Origin: Streptomyces sp. ITFR-16
GTDB taxonomy: Bacteria > Actinomycetota > Actinomycetes > Streptomycetales > Streptomycetaceae
Direction: 5' to 3'
Assembly (NCBI RefSeq): GCF_031844705.1
Contig: NZ_CP134609.1
Span: forward strand, 2,232,001-2,296,000
Length of the DNA stretch: 64,000 nucleotides
Shown: positions 8,653-18,124 of the stretch, piece by piece
How the letters are laid out: each line of letters starts with the position of its first letter
Numbering within the stretch: position 1 is the stretch's first letter
Position numbers and translations under genes: made by a program
Notes under the pieces: generated by a model
Seen by the model: only the letters and a program-made list of their open reading frames with translations
The model's database searches: none
What the model was told of the DNA's origin: nothing

Positions 8653-10533
8653 ATGACATCTGAGACCTCCGCGCACTCCGCGTACCCCGATTCCTCCGCC
8701 GCCCAGGCGCCGCACACCTTCCAGGTGGATCTGCGCGGGCTGGTCGATCTCCTCTCCCATCACCTCTACTCCTCGCCCCGCGTCTATCTGCGCGAGCTGC
8801 TGCAGAACGCGGTGGACGCGGTCACCGCCCGGCGCGCCGAGCGGCCGGACGCGCCCGCGCTGATCCGGCTGTACGCCGAGGACGGGCGGCTGCGGATCGA
8901 GGACAGCGGCATCGGTCTGACCGAGACCGATGTGCACAGCCTGCTGGCCACGATCGGCTCCAGTTCCAAGCGGGACGGCGCCGAGCAGATCGCCTCGGCG
9001 CGGGCCGGGTTCCTCGGCCGGTTCGGGATCGGGCTGCTGGCGTGCTTCGTCGTCGCGGACGGGATACGGGTGGTGAGCCGCTCGGCGCGGACGCCCGGTG
9101 AGCCGCCGGTGGAGTGGAGCGCCCGGGCGGACGGTTCGTACACCGTCCGTACGCTCCCCGACAGCGCGCGCCCGGAGCCCGGCACCACCGTGCATCTCAC
9201 TGCCCGGCCGGGCAGTGCGGAGTGGCTGGACGAGGAGCGGGTGCTCGCGCTGGCCCGGGACTTCGGCTCGCTGCTGCCGTACGACATCCGGGTCGGCGGG
9301 GCGGCCGTCACCGATCTGCCGGCGCCGTGGGACCGGGCCCACCCCAGTCCGGCCGCGCGGCGGGTCGCGCTGGCCCGCCACTGCCACGAGCAGTTCGGCT
9401 TCACCCCCCTGGACACCATCGATCTGGATCTGCCGCTCGCCGGGATCCGCGGGGTCGCCCATGTCCTGCCGTCCGCCGTCAGTCCGGCGCAGCGCGCGGG
9501 CCACCGGGTCCATCTCAAGGGCATGCTGCTGACGGACCGGGCCGACGAACTGCTGCCGGACTGGGCGTTCTTCGTGCGGTGCGTCATCGACACGGACAGC
9601 CTGCGGCCGACCGCCTCGCGCGAGGCGCTGTACGCGGACGAGACGCTGGCGGCCGTACGGGACGCGCTGGGCGAGCGGATCAGGGACTGGCTCACGGGGC
9701 TGGCGGCGGGCGATCCGGAGCGGCTGGAGCGGTTCCTCGCCGTGCACCACCTGGGAGTGAAGTCGCTCGCCCGGCACGACGACGCCATGCTGCGCACGAT
9801 GCTGCCGTGGCTGCCGTTCGAGACGACGGACGGGCGGCTGTCGCTGGAGGAGTTCGCCCGGCGCCACCCGGTGGTGCACTTCACTCGGAGCGTGGAGGAG
9901 TTCCGGCAGGTCGCGCCGATCGCCTCCGCGCAGGGCATCGGGGTGGTCAACGGCGGCTACACCTACGACACCGAGCTGGTCGAGCGGCTTCCGGTGGCGC
10001 GGCCGGGGGCGGTGGTGGCGGAGCTGGACGCCGACACGGTCACCGCGCACCTGGACGCCGTGGAGCCGGGCGAGGAGCTGGCGCTCGGGGCGTTCCTCGC
10101 GGCGGCGCGCGCCCGGCTGGACCCGCTGGGCTGCGATGTGGTGCTGCGCGCCTTCCATCCGCTGACGGTGCCCGCGCTGCACCTGGACGACCGCTCGGCC
10201 CGCCATGAGCAGGCCAGGGCGGAGGCCGAGGAGCGGGCGGACGACCTGTGGGCGGGCATTCTGGGCTCGCTGCGCGGCAGTGCGCCGCGCGCCCGGCTCG
10301 TCCTGAACCATCTCAACCCGCTGATCCGCCGGATCGGCGCACTGCGGAGCCCGGAGCTCGCGGTGACCGCGACGGAGGCGCTGTACGGGCAGGCGCTGCT
10401 GATGGCGCAGCGGCCGCTGCGGCCGGCCGACTCGGCGCTGCTGAACCGGGCGTTCCTGGGCCTGCTGGAGTGGGCCGCACCGCCCGCCGTACCGGGGCAG
10501 CCGCCCGTGAACCCCGAGGAGGACGGCCGATGA
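8653..10533 (+). CDS. HSP90-family GHKL ATPase
   Basis: A 626-residue protein with an HSP90-type N-terminal ATPase domain: helix LRELLQNAVDAV (catalytic Glu48, Mg-binding Asn52), ATP motif EDSGIGLT (Asp84), SSSKRDG lid segment, and LGRFGIGLLACF glycine motif (about 121-132). The middle region has the ribosomal S5-like fold segment (VHLKGMLLTDRADELLPDW; RPTASREALY). The C-terminus diverges from classical HtpG. The ATG at 8653 follows 171 bp divergent from recG; no strong ribosome-binding site is seen. It is coupled through an ATGA overlap to the following TPR gene, so the products probably act together. A dedicated two-component chaperone is inferred; a classical general HtpG role is less likely. 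Confidence 0.9.
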   Translation: MTSETSAHSAYPDSSAAQAPHTFQVDLRGLVDLLSHHLYSSPRVYLRELLQNAVDAVTARRAERPDAPALIRLYAEDGRLRIEDSGIGLTETDVHSLLATIGSSSKRDGAEQIASARAGFLGRFGIGLLACFVVADGIRVVSRSARTPGEPPVEWSARADGSYTVRTLPDSARPEPGTTVHLTARPGSAEWLDEERVLALARDFGSLLPYDIRVGGAAVTDLPAPWDRAHPSPAARRVALARHCHEQFGFTPLDTIDLDLPLAGIRGVAHVLPSAVSPAQRAGHRVHLKGMLLTDRADELLPDWAFFVRCVIDTDSLRPTASREALYADETLAAVRDALGERIRDWLTGLAAGDPERLERFLAVHHLGVKSLARHDDAMLRTMLPWLPFETTDGRLSLEEFARRHPVVHFTRSVEEFRQVAPIASAQGIGVVNGGYTYDTELVERLPVARPGAVVAELDADTVTAHLDAVEPGEELALGAFLAAARARLDPLGCDVVLRAFHPLTVPALHLDDRSARHEQARAEAEERADDLWAGILGSLRGSAPRARLVLNHLNPLIRRIGALRSPELAVTATEALYGQALLMAQRPLRPADSALLNRAFLGLLEWAAPPAVPGQPPVNPEEDGR

Positions 10534-13463
10534 GCGCCGACGCCACGACGATCCGCCAGGCCCTGCAGAACAACATGGAGGAGCCGGAGGGGCCCGCGCG
10601 CAACGCCCGCGCCGAGCGGCTGCTGGGCGAGGCGGAGGCGAGCGGGGACGCCGCGCTGGTGGTCGAGGCGCTCGTCCATCAGCTGCAGGTCTACAACTAC
10701 AGCTCCGAGAAGGACAAGATGTTCGTCCCCTTCGCGCGGCTGCTGCGGCTGTGGGACGAACGGCCGGGCGACTTCGACCGTTTCATGACCCACCATCTGT
10801 TCTGGATGTTCAAGTGGGTCTCCAGCTCCATGGTCGACCAGCCGCACATCCCGCTCGCCTCCATCGAGAAGTGGCAGGCCGAGATGGAGCACCGCTACCG
10901 GCTGGCGGGCCACTCCGAGCGGGCCGTGCGCCAGGGCGAGCTGGAGATCGCCCGGCATCTGGGCGACCTGGAGCGGGGCGACCGGGCGTACACCGCCTGG
11001 CAGGCCGCCGAGCGGGACCTGATGGCCAACTGCCACGCCTGCGAGCTGCACGAGCAGGGCGGCTGGCAGGTGCAGCGCGGGCTGGACGAGCAGGCGCTGG
11101 AGACCTGGGCACCGGTGCTGGAGGGCGAGCACGTCTGCGCGCACGAGCCGCATGCCGTGCTGGCCTCCTCGCTGCTGCCGCTGCTGCGGACGGGGCGCCC
11201 GGAGCAGGCGCGCGCGCATCATCTGCGCGGGTACCGGCTGGTGAGGCCGATGGAGAGCATGCGCTACTCGGTGGCGCTGCACATCGAGTTCTGCGCGCTG
11301 ACCGGCAACGAGGCCCGGGGGCTCGAGATCCTCGCGGAGCGCCCGGCGTACTTCACCGACAGCGGGAATCCGGGCAGCCTGATGGGCTTCCTGGCCGTCA
11401 CCGCGCTGCTGATGGACCGGCTGACCGCGCTGGGGCACGGCGGGCAGCGGGTGCCGGGCCCGGCGGGCACCGAGTGGACCGCCGCGTCGCTGGCCGTCGA
11501 GGCCCGGGCCCAGGCGCTCGCCCTGGGAGCCCGGTTCGACGCGCGCAACGGCAACGGCTATGTGGGGCAGGAGATACGGGAGCGCATGGCGCGCGTCCCG
11601 CTGCTGGAGCGGCTGCCGCTGGGGGTACGGGCCGTGCGCCCGTCTGCCCCGGCGGCGCCCCCGGCCCCCGTGCGTCCCCCGGCGGCCGACGCCCCGGATC
11701 TGGCCGGGCTGCTGGCCGAGGCGCGCCGGCTGTCGGATGCCCTGCGCCCGGAGGCGGGGGCCGCGTGGCTGGCCGCCGCCGAGCGGGCCGAGGCGGACGG
11801 GGCCGTCCTCGTGCCCGGTGACCGGGCGAGCCTGGAGGACCACCGGGCGATGGCCGGTTCGCTGCCGCCCGCCGAGGCCGCGCAGGCGTTCGCCGCGGCG
11901 GCCGGGCTGTACGCGGAGGCGGGCGATCCGGGTGAGGCCGTCGCCGCGGCGGCCCGGTGCGCCTATGCGCATGCGCTGGCCGACGGGGGTGCGGACGGAG
12001 CGCTGGAGGAGATCGCGCCGCTGGTGGCCCGGGTGCTGGAGCTGCACGCCCGGGGCGAGGCCACGGCGCGGCAGGCGAGCGGGGTCCTGGCCGGCCGGGC
12101 CCGGGTCCTCCAGCAGCGGCTGCACGAGGCGGGGGACGAGGAGGCGCTGGAGGCCGCGCTCACCGCGCTCGAGGAGGGCGCGCGCGAGGTGCTGGCGTTC
12201 AGCGAGCCGCTGCGGGACAGGGCCGGGGTCGTCACCCGGATCGCGGAGGCGCACCACTTCCTCGGGGACGTCGCGGCCTACCGGGGTGACGGGCCGGCCG
12301 CCGCCGAGCTGTATGCGCGGGCCTCCGCCGGGGTGACGGAGGCGGGGCTGCCGTGGTGCGCGGTCGAGTACGACGCCAAGAGGGCGCGGATCGCGGCGCG
12401 GCTCGGCGACCACACGACGGCGGAACGGGCCGCGCGGGCCGCGCTGGAGCACGGTGAGTCGTTCGTGGGCGCGTCCGGGCGGGCCCGGCTGCATCTCCAG
12501 CTCGCCGAAGTGCTCGGCGCCACCGGCCGGTTCGCCGAGGCGACGGAACAGGCCCTGGACGCCTCGCACTGGGCGGACGAGGCGGGCGAGGGCACCTTCC
12601 TGGGCGCCCATGCCCGCCATCAGCTCGGCGGCTGGCTGCTCCGGCTGGGCCGGGCGGCGGAGGCGGCGGCGGTGCTGGAGGCCGTCCTGCCCGACCTCTC
12701 GGCCGAGGACCACGGGGACGGCATGGTCGTCCAGACGCTGTGGTGGCTGGGCGACGCGCTGTCCTCGCTGGAGGAGCCCCGGCCGGCGGCGGAGCACTGG
12801 CTGCGGGCGGCGGACATCGCGCGCGGCTGGCCCGAGCAGCAGGACCACGCGATGCTCGCGCATCTCGCCGGTCAGGCGCTCTACCGGGCCGAGCTGAACC
12901 CGGAGGCGGAGCAGGCCTACGCCCGGGCCGGGGAGCTGTGGCGGGAGCTGGGCGATGTCGCGGCGCTGGTGCGGACGCTGCGGGTGCGGGCCTGGATCGC
13001 GGTCCGCGAGGGGCAGCCGGGGATCGGTGCGGCCCGGGCGCTGATGGCCGAGGCGGAACGCGAGTGCGAGGCGGCGGGGCCGAAGATGCTGGCGGAGCTG
13101 GCCGACACCTGGCGCCAGACCGCCGAACTGGTCGCGCGCGCCTGCGAGGGCGAGCCGGGTGAGGCGGCGGACGATCCCGCGCGGCTGGCGTACGAGGAGG
13201 CGCTCGGGTACGTCGGCCGGGCGTCGGCGGCGTTCCGCGAGGCGGGCCCCGAACTGCTCGGCCAGCGCACGGCGGCCGAACTGATGGCCGCCTGGCTGGA
13301 GGCGGACCTGGGACGCGGTGACGCCGCGCTGGGGCGGGTGGCGGGGGTGCTCGCCGCGTACGACGGGGTGGCGGCGGGCACGGACGAGACGGTGGACGCG
13401 CGGCGGGCGGAGGTGGAGTCGGTGCGGGCGTACGTGGCGAGGGCGGCGGGCACGGACGCGTAG
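10530..13463 (+). CDS. Large tetratricopeptide-repeat protein paired with HSP90-like ATPase
   Basis: A 977-residue, all-helical, Ala/Leu/Glu-rich protein. TPR-like helical pairs recur, for example in ELEIARHLGDLERGDRAY, QLAEVLGATGRFAEATEQAL and HQLGGWLLRLGRAAEAA, interrupted by a Pro-rich linker near residue 375. No signal peptide or membrane segment is visible, so it should be cytoplasmic. GAGGAGG lies 6 nt before the ATG, which overlaps the HSP90 stop (ATGA). TPR proteins are classic HSP90 co-chaperones in eukaryotes through an MEEVD peptide; no such peptide ends the HSP90 protein here, so a different contact is expected. The function is not established. Confidence 0.9.
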   Translation: MSADATTIRQALQNNMEEPEGPARNARAERLLGEAEASGDAALVVEALVHQLQVYNYSSEKDKMFVPFARLLRLWDERPGDFDRFMTHHLFWMFKWVSSSMVDQPHIPLASIEKWQAEMEHRYRLAGHSERAVRQGELEIARHLGDLERGDRAYTAWQAAERDLMANCHACELHEQGGWQVQRGLDEQALETWAPVLEGEHVCAHEPHAVLASSLLPLLRTGRPEQARAHHLRGYRLVRPMESMRYSVALHIEFCALTGNEARGLEILAERPAYFTDSGNPGSLMGFLAVTALLMDRLTALGHGGQRVPGPAGTEWTAASLAVEARAQALALGARFDARNGNGYVGQEIRERMARVPLLERLPLGVRAVRPSAPAAPPAPVRPPAADAPDLAGLLAEARRLSDALRPEAGAAWLAAAERAEADGAVLVPGDRASLEDHRAMAGSLPPAEAAQAFAAAAGLYAEAGDPGEAVAAAARCAYAHALADGGADGALEEIAPLVARVLELHARGEATARQASGVLAGRARVLQQRLHEAGDEEALEAALTALEEGAREVLAFSEPLRDRAGVVTRIAEAHHFLGDVAAYRGDGPAAAELYARASAGVTEAGLPWCAVEYDAKRARIAARLGDHTTAERAARAALEHGESFVGASGRARLHLQLAEVLGATGRFAEATEQALDASHWADEAGEGTFLGAHARHQLGGWLLRLGRAAEAAAVLEAVLPDLSAEDHGDGMVVQTLWWLGDALSSLEEPRPAAEHWLRAADIARGWPEQQDHAMLAHLAGQALYRAELNPEAEQAYARAGELWRELGDVAALVRTLRVRAWIAVREGQPGIGAARALMAEAERECEAAGPKMLAELADTWRQTAELVARACEGEPGEAADDPARLAYEEALGYVGRASAAFREAGPELLGQRTAAELMAAWLEADLGRGDAALGRVAGVLAAYDGVAAGTDETVDARRAEVESVRAYVARAAGTDA

Positions 13464-13530
13464 CGCCGGGGCGTCCGGCGTGCCGACTTGTCCTCGGTCG
13501 CCGGACGGGCCGGACCCCACGCAGGTGCCG

Positions 13531-15171
13531 CTACTCCACCCCGATCAGCAGGGGCGCGCACTGGTGGCCGCCCCGGTAGACCGTCGTGTCGACCGCCAGG
13601 TAGCCCTCGCGGACGTGTTCCTCCAGGGCGTCGGCCAGGGTGTCGGGGACGTCCTCGCCGAGGACCAGGGTGACCAGTTCGCCGCCCGCCGCGAGCATCC
13701 GGTCCAGCACCTTGCGGGCCGTGCCGGGGACGTCCTCGCCGATGACGGCCACATCGCCGTCGATCAGGCCGAGGATGTCGCCGGCCTGGCAGATGCCCGC
13801 CATGGTCCAGGACTGCCGTTCGGCGACGGCGAGTTCGGCGTAGCGGGTCGCGCCGGCCGCCGCGGTCATCGCGACCACGTCCTCGTCGAAGCTGCGGTCC
13901 GGTTCGTGGACGGCCAGGGCCGCGATGCCCTGGACGGCGGCCCGGGTCGGGATCAGGGCGACCCGGACACCCTCGGTCCTGGCCTGTTCCGCGGCGGCCG
14001 CGGCGGTGTGCCGCAGCTCTCCGTCGTTGGGCAGGAGGACCACCTCGCGGGCGTGCGCCCGGCGGATCGCGTCCACGAGTTCACCGCTGGCCGGCGGCTC
14101 CCCGGGCCGCGCGAGCACCGTCGTCGCACCGGCCTGGGCGCACAGCCCGGCCAGCCCGTCGCCCGGGACGACCACCACGACCGCGCGCTGGGCGGGTTCG
14201 GGGCGGGCGTGCAGCCGGTCGGCGGCGAAGTGGGTGATCCGGATGCGGTACGGCCGTCCGGCCTCGACCCCGGCCTCCACGGCGGCCCCCGCGTCGTCCA
14301 CGTGCACATGGACGTTCCACAGGCCGTCGCCGCCCACGACCACCAGGGAGTCGCCGAGACCGTCCAGCCGGGTCCGCAGCCGTTCCACGGCCTCGTCGCG
14401 GGCCTCCAGCAGGTAGATGACCTCGAAGGCCGGGCCGCCCTCGGGGCCGGCCTCCGCCGGGCAGTCCCCCGCGTCGGCCCCGGCGAGGAAGGCGGCGGCC
14501 GGTGCGGGGGCCTCGTACGGCCGCTCCGGGGCCCGGCCCGAGACCGCCTGGACCAGCGCTCCGAGCACCGCCACGAGTCCCCGTCCGCCGGCGTCGACCA
14601 CCCCGGCCCTGCCGAGGACGGCGAGCTGTCCGGGGGTCGCTTCCAGAGCGGTGCGCGCCCCCTCGTACGCCGCTCGCGCCACCGCGCCCGCGCTCGCGCC
14701 GGGCTGCGTGCGCCGGGCTGCGGCGGCGGCCTCGGCGGCCACCGTCAGGACCGTGCCCTCGACGGGGTGGGCGACCGCCTCGCGGGCGGAGGCGGCGGCC
14801 CGCTCCAGCGCGAGGGCCAGCCGGTCCGGGCCCGCCGATTCGGCCAGCACCCCGGCCATGCCGCGCAGCAGCTGCGCCAGGATGGTGCCGGAGTTGCCGC
14901 GCGCCCCGATGAGCGCCCCGTGGGCCATGGCCCGTACCGCGTCCGCCGTGGTGGGCACCGATGTGCCGGTCTCATGGGCGGCGAACACCGCCTCGACGGC
15001 CGCCGCCGCGGATTCCACGGTCAGATAGAGGTTCGTCCCGGTGTCCCCGTCGGCGACGGGATACACGTTGATGGCGTCGATCGCCTCGCGCTCCCGGCCG
15101 AGCGCGTCCAGGGCCAGTGAGCACCAGGTGCGCACCGCGACGGCGTCCGGTGCGTCGGCGGTCTGCGGCAC
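13531..15171 (-). CDS. DAK2 domain / DegV-like fatty acid kinase (FakA-like)
   Basis: A 546-residue protein with an N-terminal DAK2 ATP-binding domain (VYPVADGDTGTNL, whose aspartates bind Mg; ALIGARGNSGTILAQLLRG) and a C-terminal DegV-like half. This matches FakA (YloV) proteins, which phosphorylate fatty acids bound to FakB for phospholipid synthesis in Firmicutes; the substrate in Streptomyces is inferred only. The GTG start has GAGGAGG about 8 nt upstream. The gene belongs to the recG-DAK2-rpmB neighbourhood but is separated here from recG by the HSP90/TPR cassette. It converges with the TPR gene. Confidence 0.88.
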   Translation of the reverse strand: MPQTADAPDAVAVRTWCSLALDALGREREAIDAINVYPVADGDTGTNLYLTVESAAAAVEAVFAAHETGTSVPTTADAVRAMAHGALIGARGNSGTILAQLLRGMAGVLAESAGPDRLALALERAAASAREAVAHPVEGTVLTVAAEAAAAARRTQPGASAGAVARAAYEGARTALEATPGQLAVLGRAGVVDAGGRGLVAVLGALVQAVSGRAPERPYEAPAPAAAFLAGADAGDCPAEAGPEGGPAFEVIYLLEARDEAVERLRTRLDGLGDSLVVVGGDGLWNVHVHVDDAGAAVEAGVEAGRPYRIRITHFAADRLHARPEPAQRAVVVVVPGDGLAGLCAQAGATTVLARPGEPPASGELVDAIRRAHAREVVLLPNDGELRHTAAAAAEQARTEGVRVALIPTRAAVQGIAALAVHEPDRSFDEDVVAMTAAAGATRYAELAVAERQSWTMAGICQAGDILGLIDGDVAVIGEDVPGTARKVLDRMLAAGGELVTLVLGEDVPDTLADALEEHVREGYLAVDTTVYRGGHQCAPLLIGVE

Positions 15172-15489
15172 CTGTCGGTCCTCCTCGGAAAACGGATCGG
15201 AACACGGAGCGGAACACGGAGCGGAACACGGAGCGGAACACGGGTCGGGATACGGACCGGTGCGGCCGGCCGCACCGCAGGGTAGCCCCCGGCCGTCGGG
15301 CCGGGCGGGCTCAGGGGCGGGGCGAGGGGCTGTGCGACCCATGGTAGTTTCGTATCTCCGACGCAGCCGTTGTATGCTGCTTCGGTTGCCCGACGAGAGT
15401 CGGGACATTCCCCCGGTACCGCCACTTCAGTCAATGAATCCGGCGTGCCGGAATTCACTGTAAGTGCATCTGAAGTTTTGGAGTGACCC
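15172..15489. promoter_or_regulatory. Divergent intergenic region between DAK2 gene and rpmB
   Basis: This 318-bp non-coding stretch carries the upstream signals for the DAK2 kinase gene (leftward) and rpmB (rightward). It contains the 12-bp tandem repeat listed separately. TATGCT at 15373-15378 could be a -10 for rpmB, but no good -35 is seen at proper distance. No RNA gene is recognised. Confidence 0.5.
15187..15258. repeat. Six-copy 12-bp tandem repeat
   Basis: Unit GGAACACGGAGC: three perfect copies at 15199-15234, a fourth ending GTC (15235-15246), and more degenerate copies on each side (15187-15198, 15247-15258). It lies 16 bp upstream of the DAK2 kinase start, in its probable leader. 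There are no unique spacers, so it is not CRISPR. Copy number may vary by slippage. Confidence 0.85.
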
Positions 15490-15675
15490 GTGGCTGCCAA
15501 CTGCGACGTTTGCGGCAAGGGGCCGAGCTTCGGCAACAGCATTTCGCACTCGCACCGCCGTACGTCCCGTCGCTGGAATCCCAACATCCAGCGCGTGCGT
15601 GCCGTGGTCGGGCGGACGCCGAAGCGGCTCAACGTCTGCACCTCGTGCATCAAGGCCGGCAAGGTCGCGCGCTGA
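15490..15675 (+). CDS. rpmB: 50S ribosomal protein L28
   Basis: A 61-residue ribosomal protein, GTG start, [20 protein letters not shown]. CxxC pairs near each end (CDVC and CTSC) make it the zinc-binding C+ form; zinc-free copies exist elsewhere in many Streptomyces under Zur control (established knowledge). Followed 34 bp later by a strong bidirectional terminator. Confidence 0.97.
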   Translation: MAANCDVCGKGPSFGNSISHSHRRTSRRWNPNIQRVRAVVGRTPKRLNVCTSCIKAGKVAR

Positions 15676-15709
15676 CGTTCCCGTCGTAGCGCAGCCCTAC
15701 CGGTTGCCC

Positions 15710-15743
15710 AAAAAGCCGGTCCACCTCGGTGGACCGGCTTTTT
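15710..15743. terminator. Strong bidirectional intrinsic terminator
   Basis: A perfect 16-bp inverted repeat, AAAAAGCCGGTCCACC and its complement, separated by 2 nt, giving a GC stem with A- and T-tracts on the two sides. It ends rpmB transcription rightward and thiD transcription leftward. Confidence 0.93.
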
Positions 15744-15785
15744 GCTGTGCCCGCCGGCCTTTGCCGGGCCCGTGCGGGCCGGGCC

Positions 15786-16595
15786 TCAGCCGGCGTCCCG
15801 CAGCCGCCACCCGTGGTCGACCGGGCCGATGCCCGTGCCCAGCGGGAAGCCCGCCGCGATCGCCCCGGTGACGTACGCCTTCGCGGCCCGGACCGCCGTC
15901 GGCACGTCCTCGCCCCGGGCCAGACCGCAGGCGATGGCGGAGGCGAGGGTGCAGCCCGTGCCGTGGGTGTGCCGGTTGTCGTGACGGGGGGCGCGCAGCC
16001 AGTGCTCCTCGCTGCCGTCGGTGAGCAGGTCCACGGGCTCGCCCGGCAGGTGCCCGCCCTTGATCACCACCCAGCGGGGCCCGTACCCCAGCAGTTCGGC
16101 CGCGGCGCGGCGCATGCCGGCCTCGTCGGTGACGGTGATGCCCGTGAGCTGCGCCACTTCGTCGAGGTTCGGGGTCGCCACGGTCGCCACGGGCAGCAGC
16201 TTCGTACGGACCGAGTCGAGCGCCTCGGCGGCCAGCAGCGGGTCCCCGTGCTTGGAGACGCCGACCGGGTCGACGACGGCGGGCGCGTCCGTCCCGGCGA
16301 GGAGCCCGGCGACGGTCTCGACGAGCAGGGCGGACGACAGCATGCCGGTCTTGACCGCGCTGACCCCGATGTCGTCCACGACGCTGCGGTACTGGGCGCG
16401 CACGGCCTCGGCGGGCAGCTCCCAGGCGCCCTGGACGCCCAGGGAGTTCTGCGCGGTGACCGCGGTGAGCACGCTCATGCCGTGCGCACCGAGCGCCAGC
16501 ATCGTCTTCAGATCGGCCTGGATGCCCGCACCGCCGCCGGAGTCGGATCCGGCGACGGTGAGCACACGGGGAGGTACGGCAGCAGGTATCGGCAT
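15786..16595 (-). CDS. thiD: Hydroxymethylpyrimidine/phosphomethylpyrimidine kinase
   Basis: Phosphorylates HMP and HMP-P to HMP-PP for thiamine synthesis. Ribokinase-fold motifs are [21 protein letters not shown] near the N-terminus and the anion-hole/catalytic [13 protein letters not shown] near the C-terminus. The chain from the ATG at 16595 is 269 residues; a TTG at 16604 is also possible and is better spaced from the GAGGA sequence inside the end of thiL. It follows thiL by about 10 bp and so forms a thiL-thiD operon. No TPP riboswitch was recognised. Confidence 0.95.
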   Translation of the reverse strand: MPIPAAVPPRVLTVAGSDSGGGAGIQADLKTMLALGAHGMSVLTAVTAQNSLGVQGAWELPAEAVRAQYRSVVDDIGVSAVKTGMLSSALLVETVAGLLAGTDAPAVVDPVGVSKHGDPLLAAEALDSVRTKLLPVATVATPNLDEVAQLTGITVTDEAGMRRAAAELLGYGPRWVVIKGGHLPGEPVDLLTDGSEEHWLRAPRHDNRHTHGTGCTLASAIACGLARGEDVPTAVRAAKAYVTGAIAAGFPLGTGIGPVDHGWRLRDAG

Positions 16596-16605
16596 ACGCC
16601 GCAAT

Positions 16606-17577
16606 CTACTGGGCGTCCTCGATGTCGCCGAAGTGGTCCCAGCCGCTCTTGCTGGTCCAGGGCGCCCCGTCCACCGTCACCTGCGGCAGCGCCGAGGGGT
16701 TGAGGACCTCGCCGATCACCTTCCAGCGGGCCGGCAGCTTCACGTCCGGCGGGAACGTCGCGACGATCGCGTGGTCCTCGCCCCCGGTCAGCACCCACTG
16801 GAGCGGGTCCACGCCGACGGCCTGCCCGATGTCGGACATCTGGGAGGGGATGTCGATCAGCCCGGACCGCAGGTCGATGCGGACCTTGCTGGCCTCGGCG
16901 ATGTGCCCGAGGTCCGCGACGAGCCCGTCGCTGACGTCGGTCATCGCGGTGGCACCGAGCCCGGCGGCCGCGGGGCCCGCGTGGTACGGCGGTTCGGGCC
17001 GCCGGTGGGCCTCGACGAAGGCGCGGGGCGAGCGGAAGCCCCGGGAGAGCACGGCGTACCCGGCGGCGGACCAGCCGAGCCAGCCGGTGACCGCGACGAC
17101 GTCGCCGGGCTGGGCACCCGCCCTGGTGACGGGTTCGTGGTTGCGCAGATCGCCGAGCGCGGTGATCGCGACGGTGATGGTGTCCCCCCGCACCACATCG
17201 CCGCCGACCACGGCCGCCCCCGCGACCTGGCACTCGTCGCGGATGCCGTCCATCAGCTCCCCGGCCCAGGTGACCGGGAGTTCGGCGGGCACGACCAGGC
17301 CGAGGAGCAGTGCGGTCGGCACGGCTCCCATCGCGGCGATGTCGGCGAGGTTCTGTGCGGCGGCCTTGCGCCCGACGTCGTACGCCGTCGACCAGTCGCG
17401 CCGGAAGTGCCGCCCCTCCAGCAGGATGTCCGTGCTGGCCACGACCCTGCGGTCGGGAGCCGTCACGACCGCGGCGTCGTCGCCGGGTCCGAGCCGTACC
17501 GCCGGAGTGGTGGTGAGCCGGGACGTCAGCTCTCTGATGAGCCCGAACTCCCCCAACTCGCCCACGGTTCCCTTCAC
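16606..17577 (-). CDS. thiL: Thiamine-monophosphate kinase
   Basis: Converts thiamine monophosphate to the active cofactor thiamine diphosphate. The PurM/AIRS-type ATPase fold shows as [38 protein letters not shown] and [15 protein letters not shown], all characteristic. It has 323 residues, full length. GTG start with AGAGGTGA upstream. First gene of a thiL-thiD unit; 293 bp of non-coding DNA separates it from the divergent AsnC-domain gene. Confidence 0.96.
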   Translation of the reverse strand: MKGTVGELGEFGLIRELTSRLTTTPAVRLGPGDDAAVVTAPDRRVVASTDILLEGRHFRRDWSTAYDVGRKAAAQNLADIAAMGAVPTALLLGLVVPAELPVTWAGELMDGIRDECQVAGAAVVGGDVVRGDTITVAITALGDLRNHEPVTRAGAQPGDVVAVTGWLGWSAAGYAVLSRGFRSPRAFVEAHRRPEPPYHAGPAAAGLGATAMTDVSDGLVADLGHIAEASKVRIDLRSGLIDIPSQMSDIGQAVGVDPLQWVLTGGEDHAIVATFPPDVKLPARWKVIGEVLNPSALPQVTVDGAPWTSKSGWDHFGDIEDAQ

Positions 17578-17870
17578 CGAGTGTCACCTCTCATCTATGG
17601 GGCCGGACGGGCGTCCGGCCCAGCTGTGGAGCACGGCCGCCCAGGTGGTCACGGGCACGCCTGTTCCGCCTGTCCCCCGTCCGCGCCGCTCCGCTTGCGG
17701 TCGCGGGCCTTCACTGCTGTCGGTACTGTCAAGAGATACGTCAACTTGTGCGTTCTGTACGCCACGCTGTGGGCGTCATCCGGCCCGCAGGTCTCCCCGC
17801 GGCCCGCGGCGACGCGATAACGTGGCGTCCCTTTCCCCCACATGATCCTCGTGGCCGCCCTGGAGGTTCC

Positions 17871-18104
17871 GTGGTACAGGCGTACATCCTTATTCAGACC
17901 GAGGTGGGCAAGGCGTCGACCGTCGCCGAGACCATCGCCAAGATTCCGGGAGTGATCCAGGCAGAAGACGTCACCGGCCCCTACGACGTGATCGTGCGCG
18001 CCCAGTCGGACACGGTCGACGAGCTCGGCCGCATGGTGGTCGCGCGGGTCCAGCAAGTGGACGGGATCACCCGCACCCTGACCTGCCCGGTCGTTCACCT
18101 GTAG
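17871..18104 (+). CDS. Stand-alone Lrp/AsnC ligand-binding (RAM) domain protein
   Basis: A 77-residue protein that is only the AsnC C-terminal effector domain: VQAYILIQTEVGKA, GVIQAEDVTGPYDVIV, and ITRTLTCPVVH. There is no helix-turn-helix, so it is not itself a DNA binder; such stand-alone domains oligomerise and may bind amino acids. GGAGG lies 5 nt before the GTG. Upstream in-frame sequence has no AsnC-like HTH, so it is not a truncated regulator. Conserved next to thiL in Streptomyces. Confidence 0.88.
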   Translation: MVQAYILIQTEVGKASTVAETIAKIPGVIQAEDVTGPYDVIVRAQSDTVDELGRMVVARVQQVDGITRTLTCPVVHL

Positions 18105-18124
18105 CCCCCGTCTACGCTGGGCCG

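Noticed and set aside
9963..13520. 1,185-codon minus-strand frame opposite the HSP90 and TPR genes
   Set aside because: Arg/Pro/Gly-rich shadow; no motifs, and the plus strand has strong ribosome-binding site and HSP90 signatures.
15187..15258. CRISPR array
   Set aside because: 12-bp units are contiguous with no spacers and no cas genes nearby.
17578..17870. TPP riboswitch before thiL-thiD
   Set aside because: No conserved TPP-binding core was recognised; only a direct repeat GTCAA-N8-GTCAA and ordinary spacer sequence.
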